A stretch of 7,014 nt of DNA from Steroidobacteraceae bacterium (GTDB lineage: Bacteria > Pseudomonadota > Gammaproteobacteria > Steroidobacterales > Steroidobacteraceae). Positions within the stretch are counted from its first letter, which is position 1, and every line of letters begins with the position of its first letter. Made by a program: the position numbers and the translations under genes. Location of the stretch: NCBI GenBank assembly GCA_013044085.1, contig JABEVI010000068.1:1-7014 (forward strand), given 5' to 3'. Under the pieces are notes generated by a model. That model saw only the letters and a program-made list of their open reading frames with translations. It was not told the DNA's origin and ran no database searches. Positions 1-6,406 of the stretch are shown in pieces.

Positions 1-1970
1 GCGAAGGCCTTCTGAAACTGCGGCATGTTCGCGAGGGTTCCGTTCACCCGATACTGCGCGGGCGGATGCGGATCGATGGTCACCAAATGTCGCGCCTCCG
101 CGGGACGCATGTTGCTTGCCCAGACATGCGCCGCGCCGAGAAAGAACTGCTGATCGGGCGTGAAGCCGTCGATGGTCTTCGCCTTCTTGAAGGCGGGCGA
201 GGCGTGGAATGCGCGCCACGCCAGGGTCAGGCCGCCGAAATCGGCCGTGGCCTCGCCCACCACGAGTTTGCCCTTGACGTGCAGATTGCCGTCCACGGTG
301 TAGCGGGAGAAGTGCGCGATGATGCAGGCGGTCGCGGCGTGGAAGCGCTTGGCGTCCTCGGGTGTCCACCAGTCCTTGAGGTTGCCGTGGCCGTCGAACT
401 GCGAACCCTCGTCGTCGAATCCGTGGGTCATTTCATGGCCCATGATGAAGCCGAGCGCGCCGTAATTCATCGCCGCCGGCGCGTGCGGGTCGAAGAACGG
501 GGGCTGCAGGATGCCGGCCGGGAAATTGATGTTGTTCATCGACGGGTCATAGTAGGCATTGACCGTCTGCGGTGTCAGATACCAGTCGTTCAGGTCGACC
601 GGCTTGCCGATCTTGTTGAGTTCGCGGCGCTGTTCGAACTCGTTGGCGCGCAGCACGTTGAGCACATACGGGCCGCGATCGATGCGCAGCGCGGAGTAAT
701 TGCGCCATCGGTCCGGGTAGCCGATGCGCTCGCCCATCAACGAGAGCTTCTGCAACGCCGCCTGCCGGGCGGCCGGAGACATCCAGGCGAGGGTTTTGAT
801 GTCACTTTGCAGCGTCGCGCGGATGCTGTGCAGGATCGCGAGCACTGCGCGTTTCGATGAGGGGGGGAATTTTTGCTGCACGTACAGCTTGCCGACCGCG
901 AAGCCGAGGGCATCGTTCTCTGCGCTGATCACGCGCTGCCAGCGAGGCCGCAGCGCCTTCGCTCCGGTGAGCACCGAGTGCATGCGGAAGTCCTCCTGTA
1001 CGAACGGCCGCGACAGGTAGGGTGCGAACGTATCGAGCAGCCGCCAGCGCAGATAGGTGCGCCACTCGGGCACCGGCACGCTGCGCAGTTCGGCGTCGAG
1101 GGATTTGAAGAACCCCGGCATCGCCAGATTGATGCTCGTGAGCCCCGGGTGCCCGACCTCGCCGAAGTAGGTCGTCCACGAGAAGTTGGGCATTGCGCTG
1201 CCGAGTTGCGCAATGTTCATCACGTGGTATATGGCGCGCGGGTTGCGTTGTTCGATGCGTGACATCGATGTCCTGGCGAGGCTGGTCTCGATCGACATCA
1301 CCGTCGCGGCCTCCGCGGCGGCGCGGAACTTGCCGTCGCCGAGCAATTCGAAGCTGCGGGTCACATGCGCGAGGTAGGCGGCACGAATCTGTTTGAATTT
1401 CGGGTCGTCCTTCAAATAGTAATCGCGATCCGGCAGCCCGAGGCCTCCCTGAAAGGCGGCGCCGATCACCTTTGTCGAGTCCAGGAAGTCCTGCATCTCC
1501 CCGAAGTTGAACATCGCGTCGACCCCGATCATCTGCAGATGCGCCACCTCGCGCTGGAGTTCGGGGAGCGTCTTCACCGCGGCGATGCGGCTGAACTCTG
1601 ACTGAAGGGGCTTGGCGCCTTCGCGGTCGATGAGAGAGACATCCATGCCGCTTGCGTAGAAGTCGCCGACTTTCTGGCGCGTGCTGCCGGGTTTGGCATG
1701 GTCGTGTGCCGAGCGTTCGAGAATGCCGCGGATGGCGCGCTCATTCTCGATTTGCAATATGTTGAACGTGCCCCAGCTTGGATAGGCCGCCGGGATCGGG
1801 TGCGCTTTCTGCCAGCCGCCGTTGGCGAACTCAAAGAAATTTTGAGCGGGGCTCACGCTGCGGTTGAGCCAGTTCAGGTGCAGCGGATCGTAACTTGCGG
1901 TCCCTGCCGCGAAGGCGATGGCCGGCAGGGCGCCGAGAATGGCGAATAGCAGTCTTCCATGAAGTCGCAT
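1..1970 (-). CDS. M13 family zinc metallopeptidase (neprilysin/PepO-like), secreted, 3' end off window
   Basis: Periplasmic zinc endopeptidase of family M13, which cleaves oligopeptides. The reading frame is uninterrupted for 656 codons from ATG at 1970 and leaves the window before a stop. M13 proteins usually end after a further 20-30 residues with a CxVW-type tail, so little is missing. Visible parts: a Sec signal peptide (hydrophobic residues 7-20, likely cleaved near AFA-A at 21/22); M13 N-terminal domain with NGGW at 50-53 and W396-M; substrate-binding NAYYDP at 471-476; zinc site HEMTH at 512-516 followed by GFDDE; third ligand E573 in GEATAD with D577; and H635/R641, matching neprilysin His711/Arg717. 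All expected catalytic residues are therefore present. The start is backed by AAGGGA six bases upstream. The gene lies 71 bases downstream of the co-oriented FUSC gene and has its own candidate promoter. The natural substrate cannot be told from sequence. The family call is very secure. Confidence 0.96.
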   Translation of the reverse strand, partial: MRLHGRLLFAILGALPAIAFAAGTASYDPLHLNWLNRSVSPAQNFFEFANGGWQKAHPIPAAYPSWGTFNILQIENERAIRGILERSAHDHAKPGSTRQKVGDFYASGMDVSLIDREGAKPLQSEFSRIAAVKTLPELQREVAHLQMIGVDAMFNFGEMQDFLDSTKVIGAAFQGGLGLPDRDYYLKDDPKFKQIRAAYLAHVTRSFELLGDGKFRAAAEAATVMSIETSLARTSMSRIEQRNPRAIYHVMNIAQLGSAMPNFSWTTYFGEVGHPGLTSINLAMPGFFKSLDAELRSVPVPEWRTYLRWRLLDTFAPYLSRPFVQEDFRMHSVLTGAKALRPRWQRVISAENDALGFAVGKLYVQQKFPPSSKRAVLAILHSIRATLQSDIKTLAWMSPAARQAALQKLSLMGERIGYPDRWRNYSALRIDRGPYVLNVLRANEFEQRRELNKIGKPVDLNDWYLTPQTVNAYYDPSMNNINFPAGILQPPFFDPHAPAAMNYGALGFIMGHEMTHGFDDEGSQFDGHGNLKDWWTPEDAKRFHAATACIIAHFSRYTVDGNLHVKGKLVVGEATADFGGLTLAWRAFHASPAFKKAKTIDGFTPDQQFFLGAAHVWASNMRPAEARHLVTIDPHPPAQYRVNGTLANMPQFQKAF

Positions 1971-1982
1971 GAGGTTTCCCTT
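1971..1982 (-). promoter_or_regulatory. Ribosome binding site of the M13 peptidase
   Basis: On the minus strand AAGGGA occupies 1982-1977, and six bases separate it from the ATG at 1970. This supports that ATG as the start, and a start there leaves a well-formed signal peptide at the N-terminus. The next ATG on this strand (1960) is out of frame. Confidence 0.65.
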
Positions 1983-2009
1983 GATGTTCGGCGCGCGAGA
2001 ATGCGGCGG

Positions 2010-2018
2010 ATTCTAACA
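2010..2018 (-). promoter_or_regulatory. Candidate extended -10 promoter for the M13 peptidase
   Basis: In the 71-base gap between the FUSC stop and the peptidase start, the minus strand reads TGTTAGAAT at 2018-2010. This is a TGn extension followed by TAGAAT, five of six matches to TATAAT. No good -35 lies at 17 bases; the nearest TTG (2035-2033) gives too short a spacer, but extended -10 promoters tolerate a weak -35. Transcription would begin near position 2003, giving a leader of about 33 bases that includes the ribosome binding site. This is inference from motif and position only. Confidence 0.45.
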
Positions 2019-2041
2019 TGCGCTTGCCGGCGCAACCGGTG

Positions 2042-4120
2042 TTACGCGTTCTGAACCGCCCGCGCATGCGCGGCAGTGGTGCGTGAGACGACATGCGCAA
2101 CCGTGTTGATGTTGTCGACGAGCCGGTCGCAGGCCTGCGCGATTTCACCGCCCAGACCGTCCGAACTTTGCGCGATCACCTCGCGCGCCAGACGCCGCTG
2201 CGCCGCGCGGATCGGCGGCAGCGTTTGCGGCTCGCGGTCCGCGCGCAGGGCGTCGGCGACGTCGCCGAGCGTTGCCGCACTCTCGCGCACGAATGGAGCG
2301 ATGAGCGATCGGGCCGGCAGCCGCTCCTGGTGACCGATCAGTGCCTCCAGGGTCATGATCGAGCGCGCCAACCGGTTGCTGTTGGTGAGCAGCGACTGCG
2401 CGAGTTCGGCCAATGCGGCCGGCGTGGCGGGTTCGGCGAGCAGGCGCTTCACCGACGCTTCGGCGTTGATGCGGGCGACGCGCGCTCCCTGCCGGCTTTC
2501 CCGCCGCTCCTGCGCGCCGTCGGCGGCAAGCGATGTCAGATAGGTCGTATAGGCACGCAGCAGATCCGCGAGCGTCTCCCGGGTGCGGCCCTTTTCCCAG
2601 GTCGGCCACAAGGCGTAGGCCGTGAGGGCCACAGCGCTGCCGATCACGGTGGCGATCAATCGGGCGATTACCGTCGGCTCCGGCGCCTCGCCGGCAAACG
2701 TCAGCAAGAGCACCACCATGCCGGTGAGGCAGGCGACCGCGATTCCATAGTGCACATTGCCGAAGTAGCGGAAGCCGGCGCACAGCAGCGCGAGTACCGC
2801 GAGCCGCACCCACGGATCGGCCGGCAGCACGTGGATCAGCGCGGTGGTGAGCAGCAGGCCCAGCACGGTGCCCGCGACGCGTAGCAGTCCGTAGTTCAAC
2901 GTGGCGGCATAATCGGCGCGCAGTACGATCGCCACAGTCATCGGGATCCAATAGCCGTGCGCAACGCCCAGTGTCTGACCGAGCCAAAGCGCGAACGTGA
3001 AACAGGCGGCGCTGCGCACGGCATGCCGGAATGCCGCCGAGCGCGGGGTGAGGCTCGCGCGCAGCAGAGCGAGGGCGGACAGCGGCCGTAGTGCACGCGG
3101 CAGTTGCATGTCTTCTTCGACGATGCGGCGCGGGCCCTGCGCCCCGGCACGGCCGGCATTGCGGACTGCCGCCGCGAGCTGGCCTGAGAGCGATTGCAAA
3201 TGCCGCCATGAGGCATCCGGCAAATCCGCTTCGCGCTCCGCGGCGCGCTGTTCGGCGCTGCGCAGGCCGTCCAGCGCACTGTTCATCATCCGGGCCGGAT
3301 CGGCGCCCGCCATCACGGCATCCGCCACGACATCGAGTAACGTGGCGCATTCGTTGCGCACCAACGGACCGATCACAGTACCCGGGTCGGCCGCCTCGAG
3401 CGCGGTGAGTTCCAGGCGGGTGCGTTCGGCCAGCTCGAGCATCACGCCGAAGTAATCCATGACCGGGGCACGCGAGCGATGCCGCCCGAGCAGGGTGTGC
3501 TGCAAGGCGGTCATGCCATCGGTGAGCGCAAGCGCTGCGCCGCTGTCGCGTTTCCCGCCGCGCGCCATGGCGGCCAGTCCGCGATAGACCGCCGAGAGCG
3601 CCTCGCGCTCCGGGCCGTAACGGTGCAGAGGCCAGGCCGCGATCGAAAACAACGTCAGCAGCAATCCGCCGGCGGTCACCTCGAGGGTGATCTGCATCGT
3701 GGCCGCGAAGCTCGAGGCCGGCAGATCGGTGGCGATGACCAGCAGCATCATGGCGACCATGCCCACCCGCGCGATGGCGTCTCCGAAGGCGACCAGCAGT
3801 GCTCCGCAGAAGCCGACACCTAGACTGGCTAGCAGCAGCGCCGGCAGATGATGGCTCAGTGTCAGTCCAAGGAAGGTTGCGACACCGGCCGCCATCGATA
3901 CCGCGAGCAACCGGAACAGGCGCTGGCGATAGGGACCCGGCTGATCGGAGTACAGGGTGAGGACCGCGCCGACGGCCGTGGCGATGCCGGCGAGCACATG
4001 GTCATACGAGATGCCCCAGGCGAGCGGCAAGACGACGGCGGCGACATTGCGCAGCAGAATCCGCCATGGCAGCTGGGCGGGCTTGGTCTGCAGCAGCACG
4101 GCCAGCATGTTCTGGGGCAC
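2042..4120 (-). CDS. FUSC family inner-membrane protein (YccS/AaeB-like, fusaric-acid-resistance type)
   Basis: Predicted 692-residue inner-membrane protein of the FUSC superfamily, members of which are linked to export of aromatic acids such as fusaric or hydroxybenzoic acid; many are uncharacterised. It shows the duplicated plan: about six hydrophobic segments in residues 23-161, a soluble, presumably cytoplasmic helical stretch at roughly 165-370, a second membrane bundle at about 371-505, and a soluble helical C-terminus to 692. The second half carries the FUSC_2 signature HGYWIPMTVAIVLRADY (388-404) followed by RVAGTVLG (414-421). The size fits YccS/AaeB relatives (about 650-720). I chose GTG at 4120 because GAGGGG sits eight bases upstream; the ATG at 4108 would be 20 bases from it and gives 688 residues. 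The frame stays open to 4438, but that stretch crosses the divergent intergenic region and is not membrane-like. No membrane-fusion (AaeA-like) partner is adjacent here, so the transported substrate is unknown. Confidence 0.9.
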   Translation of the reverse strand: MPQNMLAVLLQTKPAQLPWRILLRNVAAVVLPLAWGISYDHVLAGIATAVGAVLTLYSDQPGPYRQRLFRLLAVSMAAGVATFLGLTLSHHLPALLLASLGVGFCGALLVAFGDAIARVGMVAMMLLVIATDLPASSFAATMQITLEVTAGGLLLTLFSIAAWPLHRYGPEREALSAVYRGLAAMARGGKRDSGAALALTDGMTALQHTLLGRHRSRAPVMDYFGVMLELAERTRLELTALEAADPGTVIGPLVRNECATLLDVVADAVMAGADPARMMNSALDGLRSAEQRAAEREADLPDASWRHLQSLSGQLAAAVRNAGRAGAQGPRRIVEEDMQLPRALRPLSALALLRASLTPRSAAFRHAVRSAACFTFALWLGQTLGVAHGYWIPMTVAIVLRADYAATLNYGLLRVAGTVLGLLLTTALIHVLPADPWVRLAVLALLCAGFRYFGNVHYGIAVACLTGMVVLLLTFAGEAPEPTVIARLIATVIGSAVALTAYALWPTWEKGRTRETLADLLRAYTTYLTSLAADGAQERRESRQGARVARINAEASVKRLLAEPATPAALAELAQSLLTNSNRLARSIMTLEALIGHQERLPARSLIAPFVRESAATLGDVADALRADREPQTLPPIRAAQRRLAREVIAQSSDGLGGEIAQACDRLVDNINTVAHVVSRTTAAHARAVQNA

Positions 4121-4134
4121 TCCGTTCACCCCTC
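4121..4134 (-). promoter_or_regulatory. Ribosome binding site that decides the FUSC start
   Basis: The minus strand carries GAGGGG at 4134-4129, with an eight-base spacer to GTG at 4120-4118. The in-frame ATG at 4108-4106 is 20 bases away and has no comparable site. This favours the GTG start, which adds four residues (MPQN) to the protein. Confidence 0.6.
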
Positions 4135-4159
4135 GAGTATGGCAGATGAGGCCCGACGG

Positions 4160-4179
4160 CCGCGCGCGAGATCGCGCGG
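4160..4179. repeat. Perfect 7-bp inverted repeat in the divergent promoter region
   Basis: Arms CCGCGCG (4160-4166) and CGCGCGG (4173-4179) are exact reverse complements around the six-base spacer CGAGAT. It lies about 40 bases upstream of the FUSC start and about 105 bases upstream of the DUF481 start. It could be an operator or a leader hairpin. No T-run follows on either strand, so it is not a terminator. Such GC-only arms can arise by chance in this composition. Confidence 0.35.
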
Positions 4180-4268
4180 GTGAGGCTGGTGGCGGGCTTT
4201 CGACGGGTATAGGATTGCGCCCCCGCTTTGATCGGCCTGCATCGTGCGGTGACGTTTCACTCGGTGGC

Positions 4269-4274
4269 GGAGGA
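4269..4274 (+). promoter_or_regulatory. Ribosome binding site of the DUF481 gene
   Basis: GGAGGA lies nine bases before ATG 4284. It selects this start over the much longer upstream open frame and places a signal peptide at the N-terminus. Confidence 0.7.
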
Positions 4275-4283
4275 AATTTCGAT

Positions 4284-5048
4284 ATGCGGATGAGGATGTT
4301 TTCGTTGGCCGCGGCGCTCTGTTGTTTGGCATCGGTGTCGATTGCCGCGCCGACCCCGCCGCCGGATGGTGTCTGGACCGGCAAGGGACAAGCCGGGCTG
4401 GTCTCCACCCAGGGCAACAGCAGCGCCAAAACCGCCAATGTGGCGCTGGACTTGTCGCTGGTTCATGGGGCCTGGAAACACAGCGCGCATCTCGGCGGAC
4501 TGTACGCGCAATCGGCCGGCATCACCTCGGCGGATCGCTGGGATGCTCTGTGGCAGTCGAACTATCTCATCACGACCCGGGTGCTCGCGTTCGGCACGCT
4601 GCGCTATTCGCGCGACATGTTCAGCGGGTTTCAATATCAGGCGAGCGCCGCAGCGGGCATCGGTTACAAGCTGTTCGACGGCAAAACCATCCATCTGACG
4701 GTGCAGGGCGGCGCCGGATACCGGAGAACTCAGCCGGAGAACATCCTCAGGAATTCGGCAGGTCTCGTGAGCTCGCGAACGCTGCTCGCGGCCACGGGGA
4801 ATGCGATCCTCACCGCCGGTGTCGATTATTCGCAGGATCTGACCGGCACCACCACGCTGTCCGACAAATTGCTGATCGAGTCCGGGTCGAGCGATACACT
4901 TGTCAATGATGCCCTGGCGCTGACGGTCAAGATTTCGACCAAGCTTGCGTTGAGCGTCGGTTACCGGCTGCAGAACAACAGCAAACCGCCGGCGGGCTTG
5001 AAGAAGCTCGACACGATGGAGACCATCGACTTGGTGTATGCGTTCTAA
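4284..5048 (+). CDS. DUF481 family outer-membrane beta-barrel protein (YdiY-like)
   Basis: A 254-residue exported protein of the DUF481 family, whose best-known member is E. coli YdiY (similar length). The molecular role is not established. It opens with a signal peptide: basic MRMRM, a hydrophobic stretch at about 6-20, and likely cleavage near residues 21-22 (SIA-A or IAA-P). The mature part begins with W31-TGKGQAGL, then STQGNSS (41-47), matching the family's usual start (a Gly-rich strand followed by a GN turn). It continues as alternating polar/hydrophobic strands with many aromatics and Gly, and ends in VYAF: a C-terminal Phe is the usual outer-membrane barrel insertion signal. GGAGGA at 4269-4274 lies nine bases from ATG 4284. 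Further in-frame ATGs follow at 4290 and 4296, so the start could shift by two or four residues. The frame is open upstream, but that part is antisense to the FUSC gene. It leads metY by 15 bases. Confidence 0.87.
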   Translation: MRMRMFSLAAALCCLASVSIAAPTPPPDGVWTGKGQAGLVSTQGNSSAKTANVALDLSLVHGAWKHSAHLGGLYAQSAGITSADRWDALWQSNYLITTRVLAFGTLRYSRDMFSGFQYQASAAAGIGYKLFDGKTIHLTVQGGAGYRRTQPENILRNSAGLVSSRTLLAATGNAILTAGVDYSQDLTGTTTLSDKLLIESGSSDTLVNDALALTVKISTKLALSVGYRLQNNSKPPAGLKKLDTMETIDLVYAF

Positions 5049-5051
5049 TTC

Positions 5052-5058
5052 AAGGAGA
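5052..5058 (+). promoter_or_regulatory. Ribosome binding site that decides the metY GTG start
   Basis: AAGGAGA sits entirely within the 15-base gap between the DUF481 stop (5046-5048) and GTG 5064, six bases from the start when counted from the end of GGAG. It is a near-perfect site and supports both the GTG start and translation of metY from a message shared with DUF481. Confidence 0.8.
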
Positions 5059-5063
5059 TTCAC

Positions 5064-6374
5064 GTGGCACAGAACGACGGTCGGGAAAAGTGGCGTTTTG
5101 AGACAGTCGCGGTCCATGGCGGCTATACGCCGGATCCGGTCACCAAATCGGTCGCGGTGCCAATCTACCAAACTGTCGCCTACGCGTTCGACAGCGCCCA
5201 GCACGGGGCGGACCTGTTCGACCTGAAGGTGCCGGGGAATATCTATACCCGCATCATGAATCCCACCCAGGACGTGCTCGAACAGCGCGTTGCCGCGCTC
5301 GAAGGCGGTGTCGCGGCGCTCGCGCTCGCCTCCGGGCAGGCGGCGATAACCTACGCGATCATGACGATCGCCGAGGCCGGAGACAACATCGTCGCCTCGA
5401 GCGCACTCTACGGCGGCACTTACAACTTGTTTGCGCACACGCTGCCGCAATACGGGATCACGGTCCGCTTTGCCGATTACCGGCGACCGGAGAGTTTCGG
5501 GGCGTTGATCGATGCGCGCACGAAAGCGTTGTTCGCCGAGTCGCTAGGCAACCCGCAGGGCAACGTGACCGATTTCGCGCACCTCGCCGAGATCGCCCAC
5601 CGGCACGGCGTGCCGCTGATCATCGACAACACCGTGCCGAGCCCCTATTTGTGCCGACCGTTCGAGCACGGCGCCGACATCGTCGTGCACTCCCTGACGA
5701 AGTATCTGGGTGGGCATGGTACGAGCCTCGGTGGGGCGATCGTCGACTCCGGGCGGTTTCCCTGGCAGGAACACAAGGAACGATTCCGTCGCCTGAATGA
5801 GCCGGATCCGAGCTATCACGGCGTCGTCTACACGCAGGCGCTCGGCGCCGCCGCGTACATCGGCCGGGCGCGGGTGGTGCCGCTGCGCAACACCGGTGCG
5901 GCGATCTCGCCGTTCAACGCATTCCTGATCCTCCAGGGGATCGAGACGCTGGCGTTGCGGATGGATCGGATCAGCGCAAACGCGCTCGCGATCGCCCGTC
6001 ATTTGCAGTCGCATGACAAGGTGTCCTGGGTGAACTACGCGGGTCTCGAACACCACCCCGATCATGCGCTCGTGAAAAAGTATCTGTCCGGAAAGGCGTC
6101 GGGTTTGTTCACCTTCGGCGTCAAAGGTCCACCCGGACAGGGGCGCGAGCGCGGGGCGCGCTTTCTCGACGCCCTGCGGCTGTTCACGCGACTCGTGAAC
6201 ATCGGCGACGTGCGATCGCTCGCGACGCATCCGGCATCGACGACGCACCGGCAGCTATCGCCGGCGGAACTCGCCGAGTCCGGCGTCGGTGAGGACGCGG
6301 TGCGGTTGTCGATCGGAATCGAGAATCTCGAGGACCTGATCGCCGATCTCGATCAGGCGCTCGCCGCGGTCTGA
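5064..6374 (+). CDS. metY: O-acetylhomoserine sulfhydrylase (PLP-dependent, MetY type)
   Basis: Cytoplasmic PLP enzyme of the Cys/Met metabolism family, 436 residues. MetY-type enzymes make L-homocysteine and acetate from O-acetyl-L-homoserine and sulfide (direct sulfhydrylation), feeding methionine synthesis. Visible signature residues: Y61 and R63 in YTRIMNPT (phosphate contact from the partner subunit), SGQAA at 90-94, Y116 in ALYGGTYNLF (ring stacking), D188 in IIDNT (PLP N1), the Schiff-base lysine K213 in SLTKYLGGHG, and the C-terminal THPASTTH and VRLSIGIE segments that bind substrate carboxylate. Length above 430 and the EPDPSYHGVVY insert favour MetY over cystathionine gamma-synthase or lyase (about 380-400). 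An O-succinylhomoserine-using MetZ-like specificity is less likely but cannot be excluded by reading. The GTG start is fixed by a strong AAGGAGA. It is probably cotranscribed with the DUF481 gene; no other methionine genes are adjacent. Confidence 0.93.
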   Translation: MAQNDGREKWRFETVAVHGGYTPDPVTKSVAVPIYQTVAYAFDSAQHGADLFDLKVPGNIYTRIMNPTQDVLEQRVAALEGGVAALALASGQAAITYAIMTIAEAGDNIVASSALYGGTYNLFAHTLPQYGITVRFADYRRPESFGALIDARTKALFAESLGNPQGNVTDFAHLAEIAHRHGVPLIIDNTVPSPYLCRPFEHGADIVVHSLTKYLGGHGTSLGGAIVDSGRFPWQEHKERFRRLNEPDPSYHGVVYTQALGAAAYIGRARVVPLRNTGAAISPFNAFLILQGIETLALRMDRISANALAIARHLQSHDKVSWVNYAGLEHHPDHALVKKYLSGKASGLFTFGVKGPPGQGRERGARFLDALRLFTRLVNIGDVRSLATHPASTTHRQLSPAELAESGVGEDAVRLSIGIENLEDLIADLDQALAAV

Positions 6375-6380
6375 ACCGAC

Positions 6381-6406
6381 CACGGCGCGGCTTAGCGCGG
6401 TGTTTT
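6381..6406 (+). terminator. Candidate rho-independent terminator after metY
   Basis: Seven bases after the metY stop, CACGGCGC (6381-6388) can pair with GCGCGGTG (6395-6402) around the loop GGCTTA, with one G-G mismatch, followed by TTTT (6403-6406). Position and polarity suit termination of the DUF481-metY message. The T-run is short and the mismatch weakens the stem, so confidence is moderate. The loop and 3' arm overlap the stop and last codons of the convergent LysR gene. In the leftward direction no T-run follows. Confidence 0.5.

Larger units (their letters stand above)
4121..4283. other. Divergent intergenic region between FUSC and DUF481 genes
   Basis: This 163-base segment must hold the promoters for both the leftward FUSC gene and the rightward DUF481-metY unit. 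I see only weak -10-like strings: TATAGG (4208-4213) on the plus strand, and CATACT (4142-4137) on the minus strand just before the FUSC ribosome binding site. Neither has a convincing -35 at normal spacing, so I do not call promoters. The most distinct structure is the inverted repeat listed separately. No small ORF with a credible ribosome binding site and no RNA gene is evident. Confidence 0.6.

Noticed and set aside
66..860. 264-codon open frame on the plus strand antisense to the M13 peptidase
   Set aside because: It lies wholly opposite a gene with complete catalytic motifs, its translation is Arg/Val/Glu-rich without recognisable domains, and such frames are expected opposite GC-rich coding sequence.
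802..1179. Possible frameshift in the M13 gene suggested by an out-of-phase minus frame and the G7 tract
   Set aside because: I followed the phase from the start at 1970 through 861-881, the zinc site at 423-437, and the edge at position 3; all are in one frame with family-consistent residues, so the gene is intact.
2021..2040. Short GC dyad (TTGC/GCAA around GCCG) just after the FUSC stop, as a terminator
   Set aside because: The stem is only four base pairs in its clearest form and no T-run follows on the minus strand.
2145..3350. 401-codon minus-strand frame inside the FUSC gene in another phase
   Set aside because: The other phase has membrane segments and the FUSC_2 signature; this one is Arg/Ala/Gly-rich low-complexity sequence typical of an out-of-phase GC-rich frame.
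3957..4283. In-frame upstream extension of the DUF481 frame
   Set aside because: It would bury the signal peptide inside the protein and overlap the start of the FUSC gene on the other strand; GGAGGA at 4269 marks the real start.
4121..4438. In-frame N-terminal extension of the FUSC protein up to 4438
   Set aside because: The extension is Pro/Ser/Arg-rich, crosses the divergent intergenic region and runs antisense to the DUF481 signal peptide; the ribosome binding site supports a start at 4120.
4257..5450. 397-codon minus-strand open frame antisense to DUF481 and metY
   Set aside because: It spans two well-supported plus-strand genes and the gap between them, its composition is His/Arg/Gly-rich, and it shows no family motif or ribosome binding site; it is a codon-bias shadow.
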